A model generated the notes under the pieces. The model was not told the DNA's origin. It saw only the letters and a list, made by a program, of their open reading frames with translations, and made no database searches. 64,000 nucleotides of DNA from UBA5336 sp038745855 (GTDB lineage: Bacteria > Pseudomonadota > Alphaproteobacteria > Caulobacterales > Hyphomonadaceae): NCBI GenBank assembly GCA_038745855.1, contig JBCDLC010000013.1, positions 6,712 through 70,711 of the forward strand, in the 5' to 3' direction. Position 1 is the stretch's first letter, and each line of letters begins with the position of its first letter. Positions 45,900 to 54,398 of this stretch are shown here, one piece after another. Made by a program: the position numbers and the translations under genes.

Positions 45900-46349
45900 A
45901 TGGGCCGAGAAGACTTGCACGACGCTGCGCCGAAGGTGGGGCATCAAGGCAAAGACATAGCCCAGCACGCGGAGTTCGCATTCTGGTTCGTCTTTGGCTT
46001 CGTTGTATGGCTAGCTGCAACGATCGCCTTCGCACTAATTGGGGATCTCTTTTTTGAACGCGGTGCGATTGTTTACGCTGTATTCATCGGGTTCGTTTGC
46101 AGTGCTGCCGTCTCGTTGTTCGGGATCGTCGCACACATGCGCAAGCTCAGGGGGAAGATCGTGCTACAGGCTGCGGTCACATTCAGTATTGCAGGCATGC
46201 TGGGAGAGATACCGGTAATGATGACCTTCCCCAAGCTGGTTCCAGCCCTCGCAGCAGAGACCGCAGGCGCCTATTCAGGCTTCCTTTTTCTCGGCTATTC
46301 CGCCCTGCTGACGTATGCGCTTGCGGCAGGGCGCGTCCGCAGGAGCTAA
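45900..46349 (+). CDS. Small four-helix membrane protein (DUF5367-like)
   Basis: 149 residues from the ATG at 45900 with GAGGAA seven nt upstream. Four hydrophobic segments (FAFWFVFGFVVWLAATIAFALIG, IVYAVFIGFVCSAAVSLFGIVA, IVLQAAVTFSIAGMLGEIPVM, GAYSGFLFLGYSALLTYALAAG). Small proteins of this shape are often found under TetR control. No transport motif is seen. The DUF5367 assignment is from memory of overall shape and is uncertain. Confidence 0.7.
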   Translation: MGREDLHDAAPKVGHQGKDIAQHAEFAFWFVFGFVVWLAATIAFALIGDLFFERGAIVYAVFIGFVCSAAVSLFGIVAHMRKLRGKIVLQAAVTFSIAGMLGEIPVMMTFPKLVPALAAETAGAYSGFLFLGYSALLTYALAAGRVRRS

Positions 46350-46392
46350 CGATAGGCCAGGCTGCACCGTCTTGTTCAAGCCAGTATTGCGG

Positions 46393-47340
46393 TCAACGCC
46401 GGCGCGGCATGCGCACGGGCAGCAGTGCGCGCACGATGTTCCGGCGCAACCGGTCACCATCAAAGGTCTCGTGGACCCCCCTGCGCCGTGCGCCAAAAAG
46501 CGTCGCTTCAATTTGAGAGCGGCTATAGAACGGCGTGTCTTCAAACGTCCGGATAAGGTGAACCCGGCTCTGGTCCTCGGACTGGTCTCCTGACTGGCCT
46601 CCTGACTGAACAGGCCGACGGATCCGCCAATACCGGGTCGGCCGCAACGTCCCTGCATCAACGGGCCTAAACGGCTCAATACCGCCTTCGGGGCCGTAGC
46701 GAAGACCCAGCGTCTTGCCCGCTCCGGACCGAGGTTGGGTCCGGTAGAGGATCGCCGCTTCATGGTCACCCAACTCGAACCGCGCCCAATCCCAGAATCT
46801 GAACCCCTCCTCCAGGGGTTCGCTTCCCCAATTGCTATCGAAATAACCCCGGCCTGACCATCGCAGCTTCGGCTGATCGAAGTCCACCAACACCTGCGCC
46901 GCCGGAGAGAGGGGCTGCCACGTATGACGGCCCGTGTCATCCAGACTGAAAGCCTGCTGGCCAAGCGGGCCGGTCTGGACCGTGACCCGCCCCCGCACCG
47001 GGCGTGGCCGCGGTGCCCCCCGCTCGTCAATCGTTATGGTCAACTCGCCGTCTCGCCAATCAAGCTGGCTCGGCCCGATCACGAATTGATTGCCCCCCCG
47101 CATCACCCGGTCGCCCGTGCGTTCGGTCATCGACCAACGCGCTTCCGGACCACCATAGAGGGCGACGTTCAACGCGCAGTGCGCCTCAGGATCCTTTGTT
47201 CGAGACCAGGCGTAGTACGGCGAGAAGACACTGCCGACAAAAGCAATGATGGTCAGCCCGTGGGCGCCGTCTGAACTGAGGGCGTCGAGATACCACCAGC
47301 GGTAACCGCCTTTGGGAACCCGCTGGTCAAACCGTAATCC
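46393..47340 (-). CDS. crtC: Hydroxyneurosporene synthase (carotenoid 1,2-hydratase) CrtC; start unresolved
   Basis: Recognisable CrtC sequence runs from FDQRVPKGGYRWWYLDALSSDG through IIAFVGSVFSPYYAW and GYFDSNWGSEPLEEGFRFWDWARF to the stop at 46393. It adds water across the 1,2 double bond of acyclic carotenoids (spheroidene/spirilloxanthin branch). No ATG, GTG or TTG lies in frame near the conserved N-terminus, which is inside the 3' end of crtD. The nearest upstream candidates are a TTG at 47478 and an ATG at 47625, both deep in crtD. The given 5' limit marks homology, not a proven start. Confidence 0.8.
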   Translation of the reverse strand, partial: GLRFDQRVPKGGYRWWYLDALSSDGAHGLTIIAFVGSVFSPYYAWSRTKDPEAHCALNVALYGGPEARWSMTERTGDRVMRGGNQFVIGPSQLDWRDGELTITIDERGAPRPRPVRGRVTVQTGPLGQQAFSLDDTGRHTWQPLSPAAQVLVDFDQPKLRWSGRGYFDSNWGSEPLEEGFRFWDWARFELGDHEAAILYRTQPRSGAGKTLGLRYGPEGGIEPFRPVDAGTLRPTRYWRIRRPVQSGGQSGDQSEDQSRVHLIRTFEDTPFYSRSQIEATLFGARRRGVHETFDGDRLRRNIVRALLPVRMPRRR

Positions 47341-48800
47341 TTGAGGATGGCCGTGGCTGCCGCCCGCCCCGACAGGGCTGCCATCGGTACGCCCGGCCCG
47401 GGATGGACGCTCCCGCCCGCCAGGTATAGCCCCTTCAGCCGCGTGCGGATCCCCGGTCTCTGGAACGACGCGCGCCAACCGTGGCTCGCCATCCCATACA
47501 GCGCGCCGCCCGTCTGGGGAAATCGGTCTGCAAAGGTCTCCGGCGTGATCGCCGTAACCGTCTCCGGCAACAGTTTCAACGCGATGCCGCAACGCTCCAG
47601 GGCCCGCTCCATCCTCTTGTGACATTGGTCGATCTCCTCGGGGGAATAGGCCCTGGTGTCACCATTTGCGGGCGCGTTGATCAGGCAGAAGATACGCTCT
47701 GGCCCGTCGGGCTGACGTCCCGAAGCGCGGTCGGGTGCGCAGAGGTAAACCGTCGGCGCTAGCGGCACGGTGCGCTGTTTGAAAACCGCGTCGAACTCGG
47801 CCCCATAATCGTCCGAGAAACAAACCGTGTGATAAGAAAGCGGTTTACCGGTCGGGCGGGCGAGCCCCGTCCAGGTCATCGCGGACTGCGAGCGCGCCGG
47901 CGGTGATGTTCGTGGTACAGCCGCCGAACCGGTCTGCCCCATGTTCCCAGATCTCAGGGCGGCAACATCCCCGTTCATGACCACCGTGTCGAACGGCTGG
48001 ACGCGCCCATCGACGCGAACCCCGCGAACGGCGCCATCGGTCTCGATAATTTCGGTGACGTCCGCACCATAGTTGACTGCCGCACCGTTCTGCTTCGCCA
48101 CGGTCTCAAGGGCCGTTGGCAACGCTTGCATGCCGCCCTCAAGCGACCACACGCCAGCCTGCTCCACATGGGCGACCAGCATCAGCGTCGCCGGCGCCGC
48201 AAAGGGCGATGCCCCGCAATAGGTTGCATAGCGGCCAAACAGTTGCTGGAGTTTCGGTTCGGAAAAGGCGCTGCTTAAGTAGGACCACAGCGTGGAAAAA
48301 GGAGCCGTCTCCAACAGCGCGAGGGGCGATCGCTGCGACATGAGCCCCAGGAAACTCGGCCGGTCAGCTTCGATGAAGGGCCCTTTGAGCGTTTCGAAGA
48401 CACGCTGCGCCCTTTCGCAGAACGCGCGGTACCGGTCCCCTTCCTGACGGGAAAAGACACGGGTAATCTCTTCTGCCGAGCGGCCGGTATCGGCGAACAG
48501 GTCGAGCGTTGTTCCATCGGGCCAGTAGTGCCTTGCAAGCGTTTCCTGGGGCTCGAGCACCAGGTGCTCATCCATCCGGGCGCCAGCTGCCTCGAACACG
48601 TTTTCCAAGGCCCAGCGCATGGTGAAGACGGTCGGCCCCGAATCGATCCGGTGCGCACCGGCTTCATTCTGCCGAATTTTCCCCCCCGGGCCGTCCGCAC
48701 GCTCGAACACGGTGACACGGGCCTGGCGCGCCAGGATGGCAGCGGCCGAGAGCCCGCCCATGCCTGCACCGATAATGGCGATCCGTTTCGCTTCGCGCAT
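47253..48800 (-). CDS. crtD: 1-hydroxycarotenoid 3,4-desaturase CrtD
   Basis: 515 residues with an FAD-binding start (IAIIGAGMGGLSAAAILARQA) and the phytoene-desaturase-type end GLYLAGGSVHPGPGVPMAALSGRAAA. It introduces the 3,4 double bond into 1-hydroxy carotenoids made by CrtC. GAAGGA precedes the start. The last about 22 residues (after DYGL) look unlike other CrtD C-termini and lie over the start of crtC, hinting that the original stop was lost. Divergent from crtE across a PpsR-type site. Confidence 0.92.
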   Translation of the reverse strand: MREAKRIAIIGAGMGGLSAAAILARQARVTVFERADGPGGKIRQNEAGAHRIDSGPTVFTMRWALENVFEAAGARMDEHLVLEPQETLARHYWPDGTTLDLFADTGRSAEEITRVFSRQEGDRYRAFCERAQRVFETLKGPFIEADRPSFLGLMSQRSPLALLETAPFSTLWSYLSSAFSEPKLQQLFGRYATYCGASPFAAPATLMLVAHVEQAGVWSLEGGMQALPTALETVAKQNGAAVNYGADVTEIIETDGAVRGVRVDGRVQPFDTVVMNGDVAALRSGNMGQTGSAAVPRTSPPARSQSAMTWTGLARPTGKPLSYHTVCFSDDYGAEFDAVFKQRTVPLAPTVYLCAPDRASGRQPDGPERIFCLINAPANGDTRAYSPEEIDQCHKRMERALERCGIALKLLPETVTAITPETFADRFPQTGGALYGMASHGWRASFQRPGIRTRLKGLYLAGGSVHPGPGVPMAALSGRAAATAILKDYGLTSGFPKAVTAGGISTPSVQTAPTG

Positions 48801-48842
48801 GGTGTCGATGGTCCTTCCTCGGAGAGATATTGGCCATTTTGT

Positions 48843-48874
48843 TTGACAAAATCAAATGTCCATCTACGCTGACA
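48843..48874 (+). promoter_or_regulatory. crtE promoter overlapped by a PpsR/CrtJ-type site
   Basis: TTGACA at 48843-48848 followed after 16 bp by TACGCT is a plausible sigma-70 promoter. TGTCCATCTACGCTGACA (48857-48874) fits the TGT-N12-ACA consensus of the aerobic repressor PpsR/CrtJ and covers the -10. Binding would also affect crtDC transcription on the other strand. Confidence 0.7.
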
Positions 48875-48895
48875 AACGCGATGAAGGGATCGACC

Positions 48896-49771
48896 ATGGA
48901 AGTTGACGCACTGATCGAGTGGACGCTGGAGCGGGCCTTGGCCGGGGCCGACGATACCCATTCTCCCCCATCGCTCCGGGCAGCGGTTCGACATGCGGTC
49001 TTCCCCGGCGGCGCGCGCGTCCGCCCGCAACTCTGCCTCGCCGTCGCACGATCCTGCGCACCCGAGGCCGATCTCTCCCCGGCCACCGGCGTCGCAGCCG
49101 CCATCGAACTGCTCCATTGCGCGTCGCTCGTCCATGACGATCTCCCCTGCTTTGATGGCGCAGACACCCGGCGCGGCAAGCCTTCTGTCCACATCACATA
49201 CGGCGAGCCGATCGCGCTGCTCGCAGGGGATGCCCTGATCGTCACCGCTTTCAGCGCCCTCGCCGACGGGTTTGCCCGCGCGCCCGACCGCATGGTCGAG
49301 TTGACACGCATCCTCGTGGAAAGCGTTGGCATGCCCCACGGCATCGTTGCTGGCCAGGCCTGGGAGAGTGAGGAGACAGTCAACCTCAAGACCTACCACC
49401 GATCGAAGACGGGCGCCTTGTTCGTCGGCGCAGCGATGGGCGGCGCAGCGGCCATGCAGTGTGACCCTGCCCCCTGGAAGGCGCTGGGCGAACGGCTGGG
49501 CGAGGCCTACCAGGTTGCCGACGACCTCCGGGACATGGCGATGGATGGCGACGCCCTTGGCAAGCCCGCCGGACAGGACATTCGCCTCGGACGGCCAAGC
49601 GCCGTTGCCAGCTACGGCGTCTCCGGCGCGTTGAACCGGCTCGAAACCCTCGTCAGCGCGGCTGTCGATTCGATTCCAGATTGCGATGGCAGCGATGGGT
49701 TGAGACAGCTCGTCCGCGCCCAGGCCGCGCGATTGATCCCAACGCCGCTCGCCGCCGCCGCGTCCGCGTGA
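48896..49771 (+). CDS. crtE: Geranylgeranyl diphosphate synthase CrtE
   Basis: 291 residues from the ATG at 48896, preceded by AAGGGAT; an ATG 15 bp upstream is possible. First aspartate-rich motif HDDLPCFDGADTRRGKP, second motif VADDLRDM, typical of short-chain prenyltransferases that extend FPP to C20 GGPP. This feeds both carotenoids and the phytyl/geranylgeranyl tail of bacteriochlorophyll. Its stop overlaps the GTG start of crtF. Confidence 0.94.
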   Translation: MEVDALIEWTLERALAGADDTHSPPSLRAAVRHAVFPGGARVRPQLCLAVARSCAPEADLSPATGVAAAIELLHCASLVHDDLPCFDGADTRRGKPSVHITYGEPIALLAGDALIVTAFSALADGFARAPDRMVELTRILVESVGMPHGIVAGQAWESEETVNLKTYHRSKTGALFVGAAMGGAAAMQCDPAPWKALGERLGEAYQVADDLRDMAMDGDALGKPAGQDIRLGRPSAVASYGVSGALNRLETLVSAAVDSIPDCDGSDGLRQLVRAQAARLIPTPLAAAASA

Positions 49772-50946
49772 GCACAATCGTCTCCAGCAACCGGGAGGCG
49801 CGCGCCGCCCGTTCTGGCGACTTCGCAAAACCCGCCTCCCCTGCCCGGCCACCCCTGCTGAGGCACTGGCGAAACAAGCTCCTCGCGAGCCCGCGCTTCC
49901 AGAAATGGTCCGCACGTCTCCCCTTCTCGCGGCCCATCGCCCGAACCAAGGCGGTGGACCTCTTCGGCCTCTGCACCGGCTTCGTGCACAGCCAGGTTCT
50001 GCAAGCGTGCGTGCAACTCGACCTCTTTCACTTCGTCGAGGCAGAGCCTCGCTCGGCGGAAGAGGTGGCGGCGCTGTCCGGTCTCCCCCAGGAGGGTGCA
50101 GAGCGCCTCATGAAAGCAGGTGCAGCCCTCGACCTTTTCACACCGCTCCCCGGAGGACGCTACACCTTGGGCGACCGGGGCGCAGCCCTCCTCGGCAACC
50201 CATCCGTCTTCTCGATGATCCGCCACCATGCCGTGCTCTACCAGGACCTCGCCGACCCCGTGGTCCTCCTGAAGCAGCGAACGGCGGACACACAGCTCGC
50301 CCGCTATTGGCGATACAGCCAGAGCGACGCGCCCAAATCCGCCGCCCCAGGCGAGGTCGCCGCCTATTCCGAATTAATGGCCCACACCCAGGACTTTATC
50401 GCCGAGCAGGTCCTCGCCGCTTACCCGTTCGGCCGCCACCGGAAGATCATGGATATCGGCGGCGGACGCGGGGCCTTCCTGGCCGCCGCCGGAAAAGCCC
50501 ACCCGGATCTGGGGCTTATGCTCTGCGATCTCCCGGCCGTTGCGGCGCTGGCGCAGGATACGCAGCAGGCAGGCGGCCATGCGGACCGTCTCCAGGTGTT
50601 TGGCCTCGACGCAGCCGCCGATCCCTTGCCCACGGGCGCAGACCTTGTGACCCTGATCAGGATCCTCCACGACCATGACGACGACCGTGCCTGCGCGATC
50701 CTCGCCAATATCCGCAAGGCTCTGCCCCCGGGCGGCACCTTGCTCGTGGCGGAGCCCATGGCCGGCACAAAGGGCGCCGAGGCAATGGGCGACAGCTATT
50801 TCGGGCTTTACCTTTGGGCCATGGGCAGCGGCCGTCCGCGCACGCGGGATGAACTCAAGGATATGCTCCGTCACGCCGGCTTCCGCTCCGTGCGAGAAGC
50901 CAAAACTTGGCATCCGGTTCTTGTCCGCTGCCTCGTCGCACGATAA
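49768..50946 (+). CDS. crtF: Demethylspheroidene O-methyltransferase CrtF
   Basis: 392 residues starting at a GTG that shares GTGA with the crtE stop. An N-terminal dimerisation winged helix (LFHFVEAEPRSAEEVAALSGL) precedes the SAM-binding fold (KIMDIGGGRGAFLAAAGKAHPDLGLMLCDLP) and the catalytic HDHDDDRA segment of acetylserotonin-type methyltransferases. It methylates the 1-hydroxyl made by CrtC, so the carotenoids here should be methoxylated (spheroidene or spirilloxanthin series). Confidence 0.93.
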   Translation: MSTIVSSNREARAARSGDFAKPASPARPPLLRHWRNKLLASPRFQKWSARLPFSRPIARTKAVDLFGLCTGFVHSQVLQACVQLDLFHFVEAEPRSAEEVAALSGLPQEGAERLMKAGAALDLFTPLPGGRYTLGDRGAALLGNPSVFSMIRHHAVLYQDLADPVVLLKQRTADTQLARYWRYSQSDAPKSAAPGEVAAYSELMAHTQDFIAEQVLAAYPFGRHRKIMDIGGGRGAFLAAAGKAHPDLGLMLCDLPAVAALAQDTQQAGGHADRLQVFGLDAAADPLPTGADLVTLIRILHDHDDDRACAILANIRKALPPGGTLLVAEPMAGTKGAEAMGDSYFGLYLWAMGSGRPRTRDELKDMLRHAGFRSVREAKTWHPVLVRCLVAR

Positions 50947-51033
50947 GCGCCGGGGCTCCGGAGCTCTGCTTTTGACCGGCGCCTTGCCTATGATCGGCAG
51001 TGGCACCACACGCTCCAATCGGCAGGAACCCCC

Positions 51034-52167
51034 ATGGCCAAAACCGCGCTGCTGACGCTTGGCCGGCTGCCTAAGGCCCTCGACATTGCCCGCGCCCTCC
51101 ATGGGGCGGGCTGGCGGGTGGTGATTGCCGATCCCTTTCGCCGCCACCTGTGCAGCGCGTCGAAGGTTGTGGCCCGGTGCATCCAGGTTCGTGCGCCCGC
51201 CGAAGATCCCCAAGGTTATATCGATGATCTCCTGGCCATCTGCGCGCAAGAGGCGGCCGATTGCGTCGTGCCCATCTCCGAAGAGGCGATGTACGCCGCG
51301 GCGTTGAAGGCACAGCTTCCATCATCGGTCCGCTTCTTCGGCCCAGACCTTGAGACGATCCGGCGCCTGCATGACAAGCACGCTTTCGTCACGATGGCCG
51401 CCGCGCTCGGATTGGCCGTGCCGGAGACGTACCATCTGGGCGACGCCGACGCACAAGCACTCGCCGACCGAACCGATTGTGTCGCGAAACGGGTATTCTC
51501 CAGCGCCGGTGTGGGGGTCGACATGATCAGCCAGGGCGCAAGGCTCCCCGCCCCGACCGGCGCACCTGTCATCGTCCAGGCCCGGCTGCCCGGCCGCCAC
51601 CGGTCGAGCCTGTCGCTCGCCCATGGGGGCCGTGTCCTCGGCCATGTTTTCTACGAGGGCACCGTCTTCTCCCATACGGTTGCAGTCGCATTCCGGCGGA
51701 TCGACGCGCCAGACCTGGCCGCCTGGTGCGGCCGCTTCATTGAGGCCCAGGGGCACACCGGCTTCATTGCCTTCGACTTCATCGATGACGCCGCAGGCGT
51801 GCCCCATGCGATCGAATGTAACCCGAGGGCCAATAGCGGGGTCCACTTTTTCGACCCCGCGGGCCTGGCAAACGCGCTCATCGCCCCCGAAACGGCGCCA
51901 GTTATCGGCCACCGTCCCGAGCGCCTGCTCCAGCAATTCCTCCCCTGCCTCACCGAAACCCAAGGCAACATCTTCAACCGGGAAAAACGGAAGAACAACT
52001 GGCACTTTCTCACCCGGTCCCGAGACGTCACCTGGGATCGGAAAGACCCATGGCCCCTCGTGATGATGACGCCCAATAGTTGGGCGATCCTGAAACGCTC
52101 GATCCTCAAGGGCGAAAGTTTCGGAGAAGCAGCCGTGGCCGATATCGCCTATACGGGGCCGCATTAG
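51034..52167 (+). CDS. ATP-grasp enzyme inside the photosynthesis cluster
   Basis: 377 residues with the pre-ATP-grasp Rossmann part (ALLTLGRLPKALDIARALHGAGWRVVIADP), a central lysine region (CVAKRVFSSAGVGVDM), VIVQARLPGRHRSSLSLAHGG and the metal-binding end FIAFDFIDDAAGVPHAIECNPRANSGVHFF with the Glu/Asn pair. ATP-grasp enzymes ligate a carboxylate to an amine or thiol. The sequence is complete, in the same direction as crtEF about 90 bp after crtF. It is not a standard member of this cluster; substrate unknown. Confidence 0.82.
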   Translation: MAKTALLTLGRLPKALDIARALHGAGWRVVIADPFRRHLCSASKVVARCIQVRAPAEDPQGYIDDLLAICAQEAADCVVPISEEAMYAAALKAQLPSSVRFFGPDLETIRRLHDKHAFVTMAAALGLAVPETYHLGDADAQALADRTDCVAKRVFSSAGVGVDMISQGARLPAPTGAPVIVQARLPGRHRSSLSLAHGGRVLGHVFYEGTVFSHTVAVAFRRIDAPDLAAWCGRFIEAQGHTGFIAFDFIDDAAGVPHAIECNPRANSGVHFFDPAGLANALIAPETAPVIGHRPERLLQQFLPCLTETQGNIFNREKRKNNWHFLTRSRDVTWDRKDPWPLVMMTPNSWAILKRSILKGESFGEAAVADIAYTGPH

Positions 52168-52240
52168 GGCCGTGTCGTCTTCGGCAGAAACACTCGGTCA
52201 ACAAAGCCCAACGGCTGGCCGCTCAATCCCGCCTTAAATT

Positions 52241-52845
52241 CAGACTTATCCAACACCTATGCCATACAATAGCTCAACAATATCTGCGCTCTAAAAGAAA
52301 ATCACGGTTCCCAATCCCCACCCCCTGGACCCATGGTATTCTACGCCCATGGATCTTCTCATCCTCTATCTTCTCGCTTGGGCTTTTCTCCTCGCCATAC
52401 CTGCCGCCGGGCCCTCTGCCCGTTCGGCAGCCTTTGGCGTGCGTGAAACCTCTGCAGAATACGAAGACCAGCCATCAGGGATTTGGGTTAGCCCCGACGG
52501 CCGGTCAGCTGACGCGGGTGACAGACGTGTCAGCGATGAACGGAAGAGACATACGTCTGATCAGGCTTATTGGGCTGGGCCTGGGTTCGGATTGGGTTTG
52601 GGCAGCGGCTGTTTCGGGCAGCTAATCGTTGGAATCGAACGGGTCGGCCAATGGCTGGCTCCACGAGAAGGAGACATGGGTCTGCGATCGCTTCACCTGA
52701 AGCATACGCGGGCAATCATGACAGGCTTGGTCGGCCAACGCGCCGAACCAGGCCACCCCGCGGCCCCCTGACCTCCTCAGACCGCGGTAAAACTTGAAAG
52801 CAGAACCGGACGCGCCACGGCGCGGGCCGGGCAAACGTGCTGGCG
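52241..52845 (+). repeat. Dispersed ~610-bp element, copy C
   Basis: CAGACTTATCCAACAC at 52241, an AT-rich spacer, AAAAGAAAATCACGGTT and CCCAATCCCCACCCC at about 52310, TGGTATTCT, and an ATG at 52349. The 3' block at 52804-52845 reads GAACCGGACGCGCC-AC-GGCGCG then GGCCGGGCAAACGTGCTGG, with a perfect 6-bp stem. The first about 200 bp are nearly identical to copy D at 63813. It lies between the convergent ATP-grasp and P450 genes inside the photosynthesis cluster. Confidence 0.8.
52349..52771 (+). CDS. Predicted small membrane/secreted protein of element C
   Basis: 140 codons: hydrophobic start MDLLILYLLAWAFLLAIPAAG, then SAAFGVRET, a charged middle and a Gly-rich segment (AGPGFGLGLGSG). The N-terminus is shared with copies B and D; the rest is not clearly alignable. 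No ribosome site; an extended -10-like TGGTATTCT ends six bases before the ATG, compatible with leaderless translation. Function unknown; it may be non-coding. Confidence 0.4.
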   Translation: MDLLILYLLAWAFLLAIPAAGPSARSAAFGVRETSAEYEDQPSGIWVSPDGRSADAGDRRVSDERKRHTSDQAYWAGPGFGLGLGSGCFGQLIVGIERVGQWLAPREGDMGLRSLHLKHTRAIMTGLVGQRAEPGHPAAP

Positions 52846-52922
52846 CAAGGCCTCGGCCGGGCATGAAGAAGACGGAAAGCGCCCGGCCAGTCGCCAGCCC
52901 CTGTCATCCGGCTCAAGGGCTC

Positions 52923-54380
52923 TCAGGATGCCAGCGGCTCAGACACTCTGCCTGCGTGCGCGCTCAGTCTCTCTTCATGGCCCGAGGGCGTAACAGGGGC
53001 AATGGCCCCCTCCGGCAGCCCCCTGTCGAAGACCCGAACGGTGATCTGTTCTTTCGGCCGTGTCGTCAGCCGCGCGACGGGCCGGACAGCAGCAGGGTCC
53101 TCCACGGCAAAGTCAAAGCGCCGGGCCAGCCGTGCCAGGATCAGCGCGCTTTCGACCGCCGCAAACCCCGCGCCGATGCAGACCCGGGATCCGTACCCAA
53201 AGGGCAGATACGTCCCAGGCCGCCGTGTCCGGTCAGACCCCGGGGCGAATCGGTCAGGGTCGAACACGTCCGGATGATCCCAGAGGGCATGGTGGCGATG
53301 GATCGACCAGGGCGCGATCATCACCATGGCGCCCTTGCGGATCTTGTAGGGGCCGATCCGCGTAGCTTCGAGCGCAACGCGCGGAATAAAGGTAATCGGC
53401 GGATAGAGACGCAGCGCTTCCTTGAACACCGCGCGCGCAAACGGCATCGCCTTCACATGCTGCAACATGAGCGGTCCGCCCCCGCTCACCGCCTCGATCT
53501 CCGCCCGCAGCCGCGCAAGGTGTTCAGGCGCTTGGGAGAGAATGTAGAAACACCAGGTCAGCGCGCTGGCGGTCGTCTCATGCCCGGCCAGGAAAAAGAC
53601 GCCGAGCTGGTCGATCAATTCCTCCCGCGTGAACCGCTCGCCATCACCCGGGTCAGCGGTCTCGGAAATCACCGAGGCGATATCGTCATAGCCATTGCCG
53701 CCCTCTTCCAGATGGGGGTCGAGCAAGGTGCCGATATGGCCGCGTATCCGCTGGCAGGCTGCAAGGACATCGGGCGGTTGCGGAATTTCGGTCCACGCCT
53801 TGCCCATGATCAAGCGGCGGATTTCCACATGCGCCACCGCGCGTTCAAACACGAGGAAATCCTCGAACACCTCCCGGGCAATCGAGGATTCAAGCGATGT
53901 GGAGAAGACAGTCCGGCAGATGATATCGGCCGTAAGGTGGCTCATCGCCAGGTCAAGCGACACGGGTTCACCACGCGCTGCCTTGGCCTCGAGCGAGGTC
54001 TCATAATCATCAACGGCGCCGCGCATGGCCTTGAACGCCCGGTCAATCCTGAGCTGGGAGAAGGCAGGGTCCACCATCCGCCGCTGCCGCTGCCAGACCG
54101 GCCCAGAGGAGACGAAAAGCGAATTGCCCACGAGCGGTTCGAGCGCCCCGACCATCAGATCGCTCTTCGGAAAGATATCGGCATCGGTGACCATCACCTG
54201 CTTCACGAGGTCCGGATCGTTCACGATCAGGATTTGCCGGCGCGAAACGCCAATGAAGCGGACAGGATCCCGGTAGGCGAAATCCGGGAGCAAGCTCAAA
54301 AGGTCACCGTCCCGCATTGCCGCAGACCGGATCAGCGCTGCAACCGCAGGAAGAGACCGTGGCCGAGGCGGGACAAACAT
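52923..54380 (-). CDS. Cytochrome P450
   Basis: 485 residues. I-helix LGVFFLAGHETTASALTW, K-helix EALRLYPP (ExxR), the heme-binding loop PFGYGSRVCIGAGFAAVES with the axial cysteine, and an N-terminal half like class II/fatty-acid-type P450s (CYP102/CYP110/CYP175 relatives). No membrane anchor. Its position among crt and bch genes and a PpsR-like site in its promoter suggest a role in pigment modification, for example carotenoid hydroxylation as by CYP175A1; this is inference. Redox partners are not adjacent. Confidence 0.93.
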   Translation of the reverse strand: MFVPPRPRSLPAVAALIRSAAMRDGDLLSLLPDFAYRDPVRFIGVSRRQILIVNDPDLVKQVMVTDADIFPKSDLMVGALEPLVGNSLFVSSGPVWQRQRRMVDPAFSQLRIDRAFKAMRGAVDDYETSLEAKAARGEPVSLDLAMSHLTADIICRTVFSTSLESSIAREVFEDFLVFERAVAHVEIRRLIMGKAWTEIPQPPDVLAACQRIRGHIGTLLDPHLEEGGNGYDDIASVISETADPGDGERFTREELIDQLGVFFLAGHETTASALTWCFYILSQAPEHLARLRAEIEAVSGGGPLMLQHVKAMPFARAVFKEALRLYPPITFIPRVALEATRIGPYKIRKGAMVMIAPWSIHRHHALWDHPDVFDPDRFAPGSDRTRRPGTYLPFGYGSRVCIGAGFAAVESALILARLARRFDFAVEDPAAVRPVARLTTRPKEQITVRVFDRGLPEGAIAPVTPSGHEERLSAHAGRVSEPLAS

Positions 54381-54398
54381 GACAGCCTCCTTGGCTTT

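Noticed and set aside
52241..52260. TTATCCAACA in the element leaders as a DnaA box (TTATNCACA)
   Set aside because: An extra A breaks the consensus in all copies and there is no cluster of boxes or AT-rich unwinding region typical of an origin.
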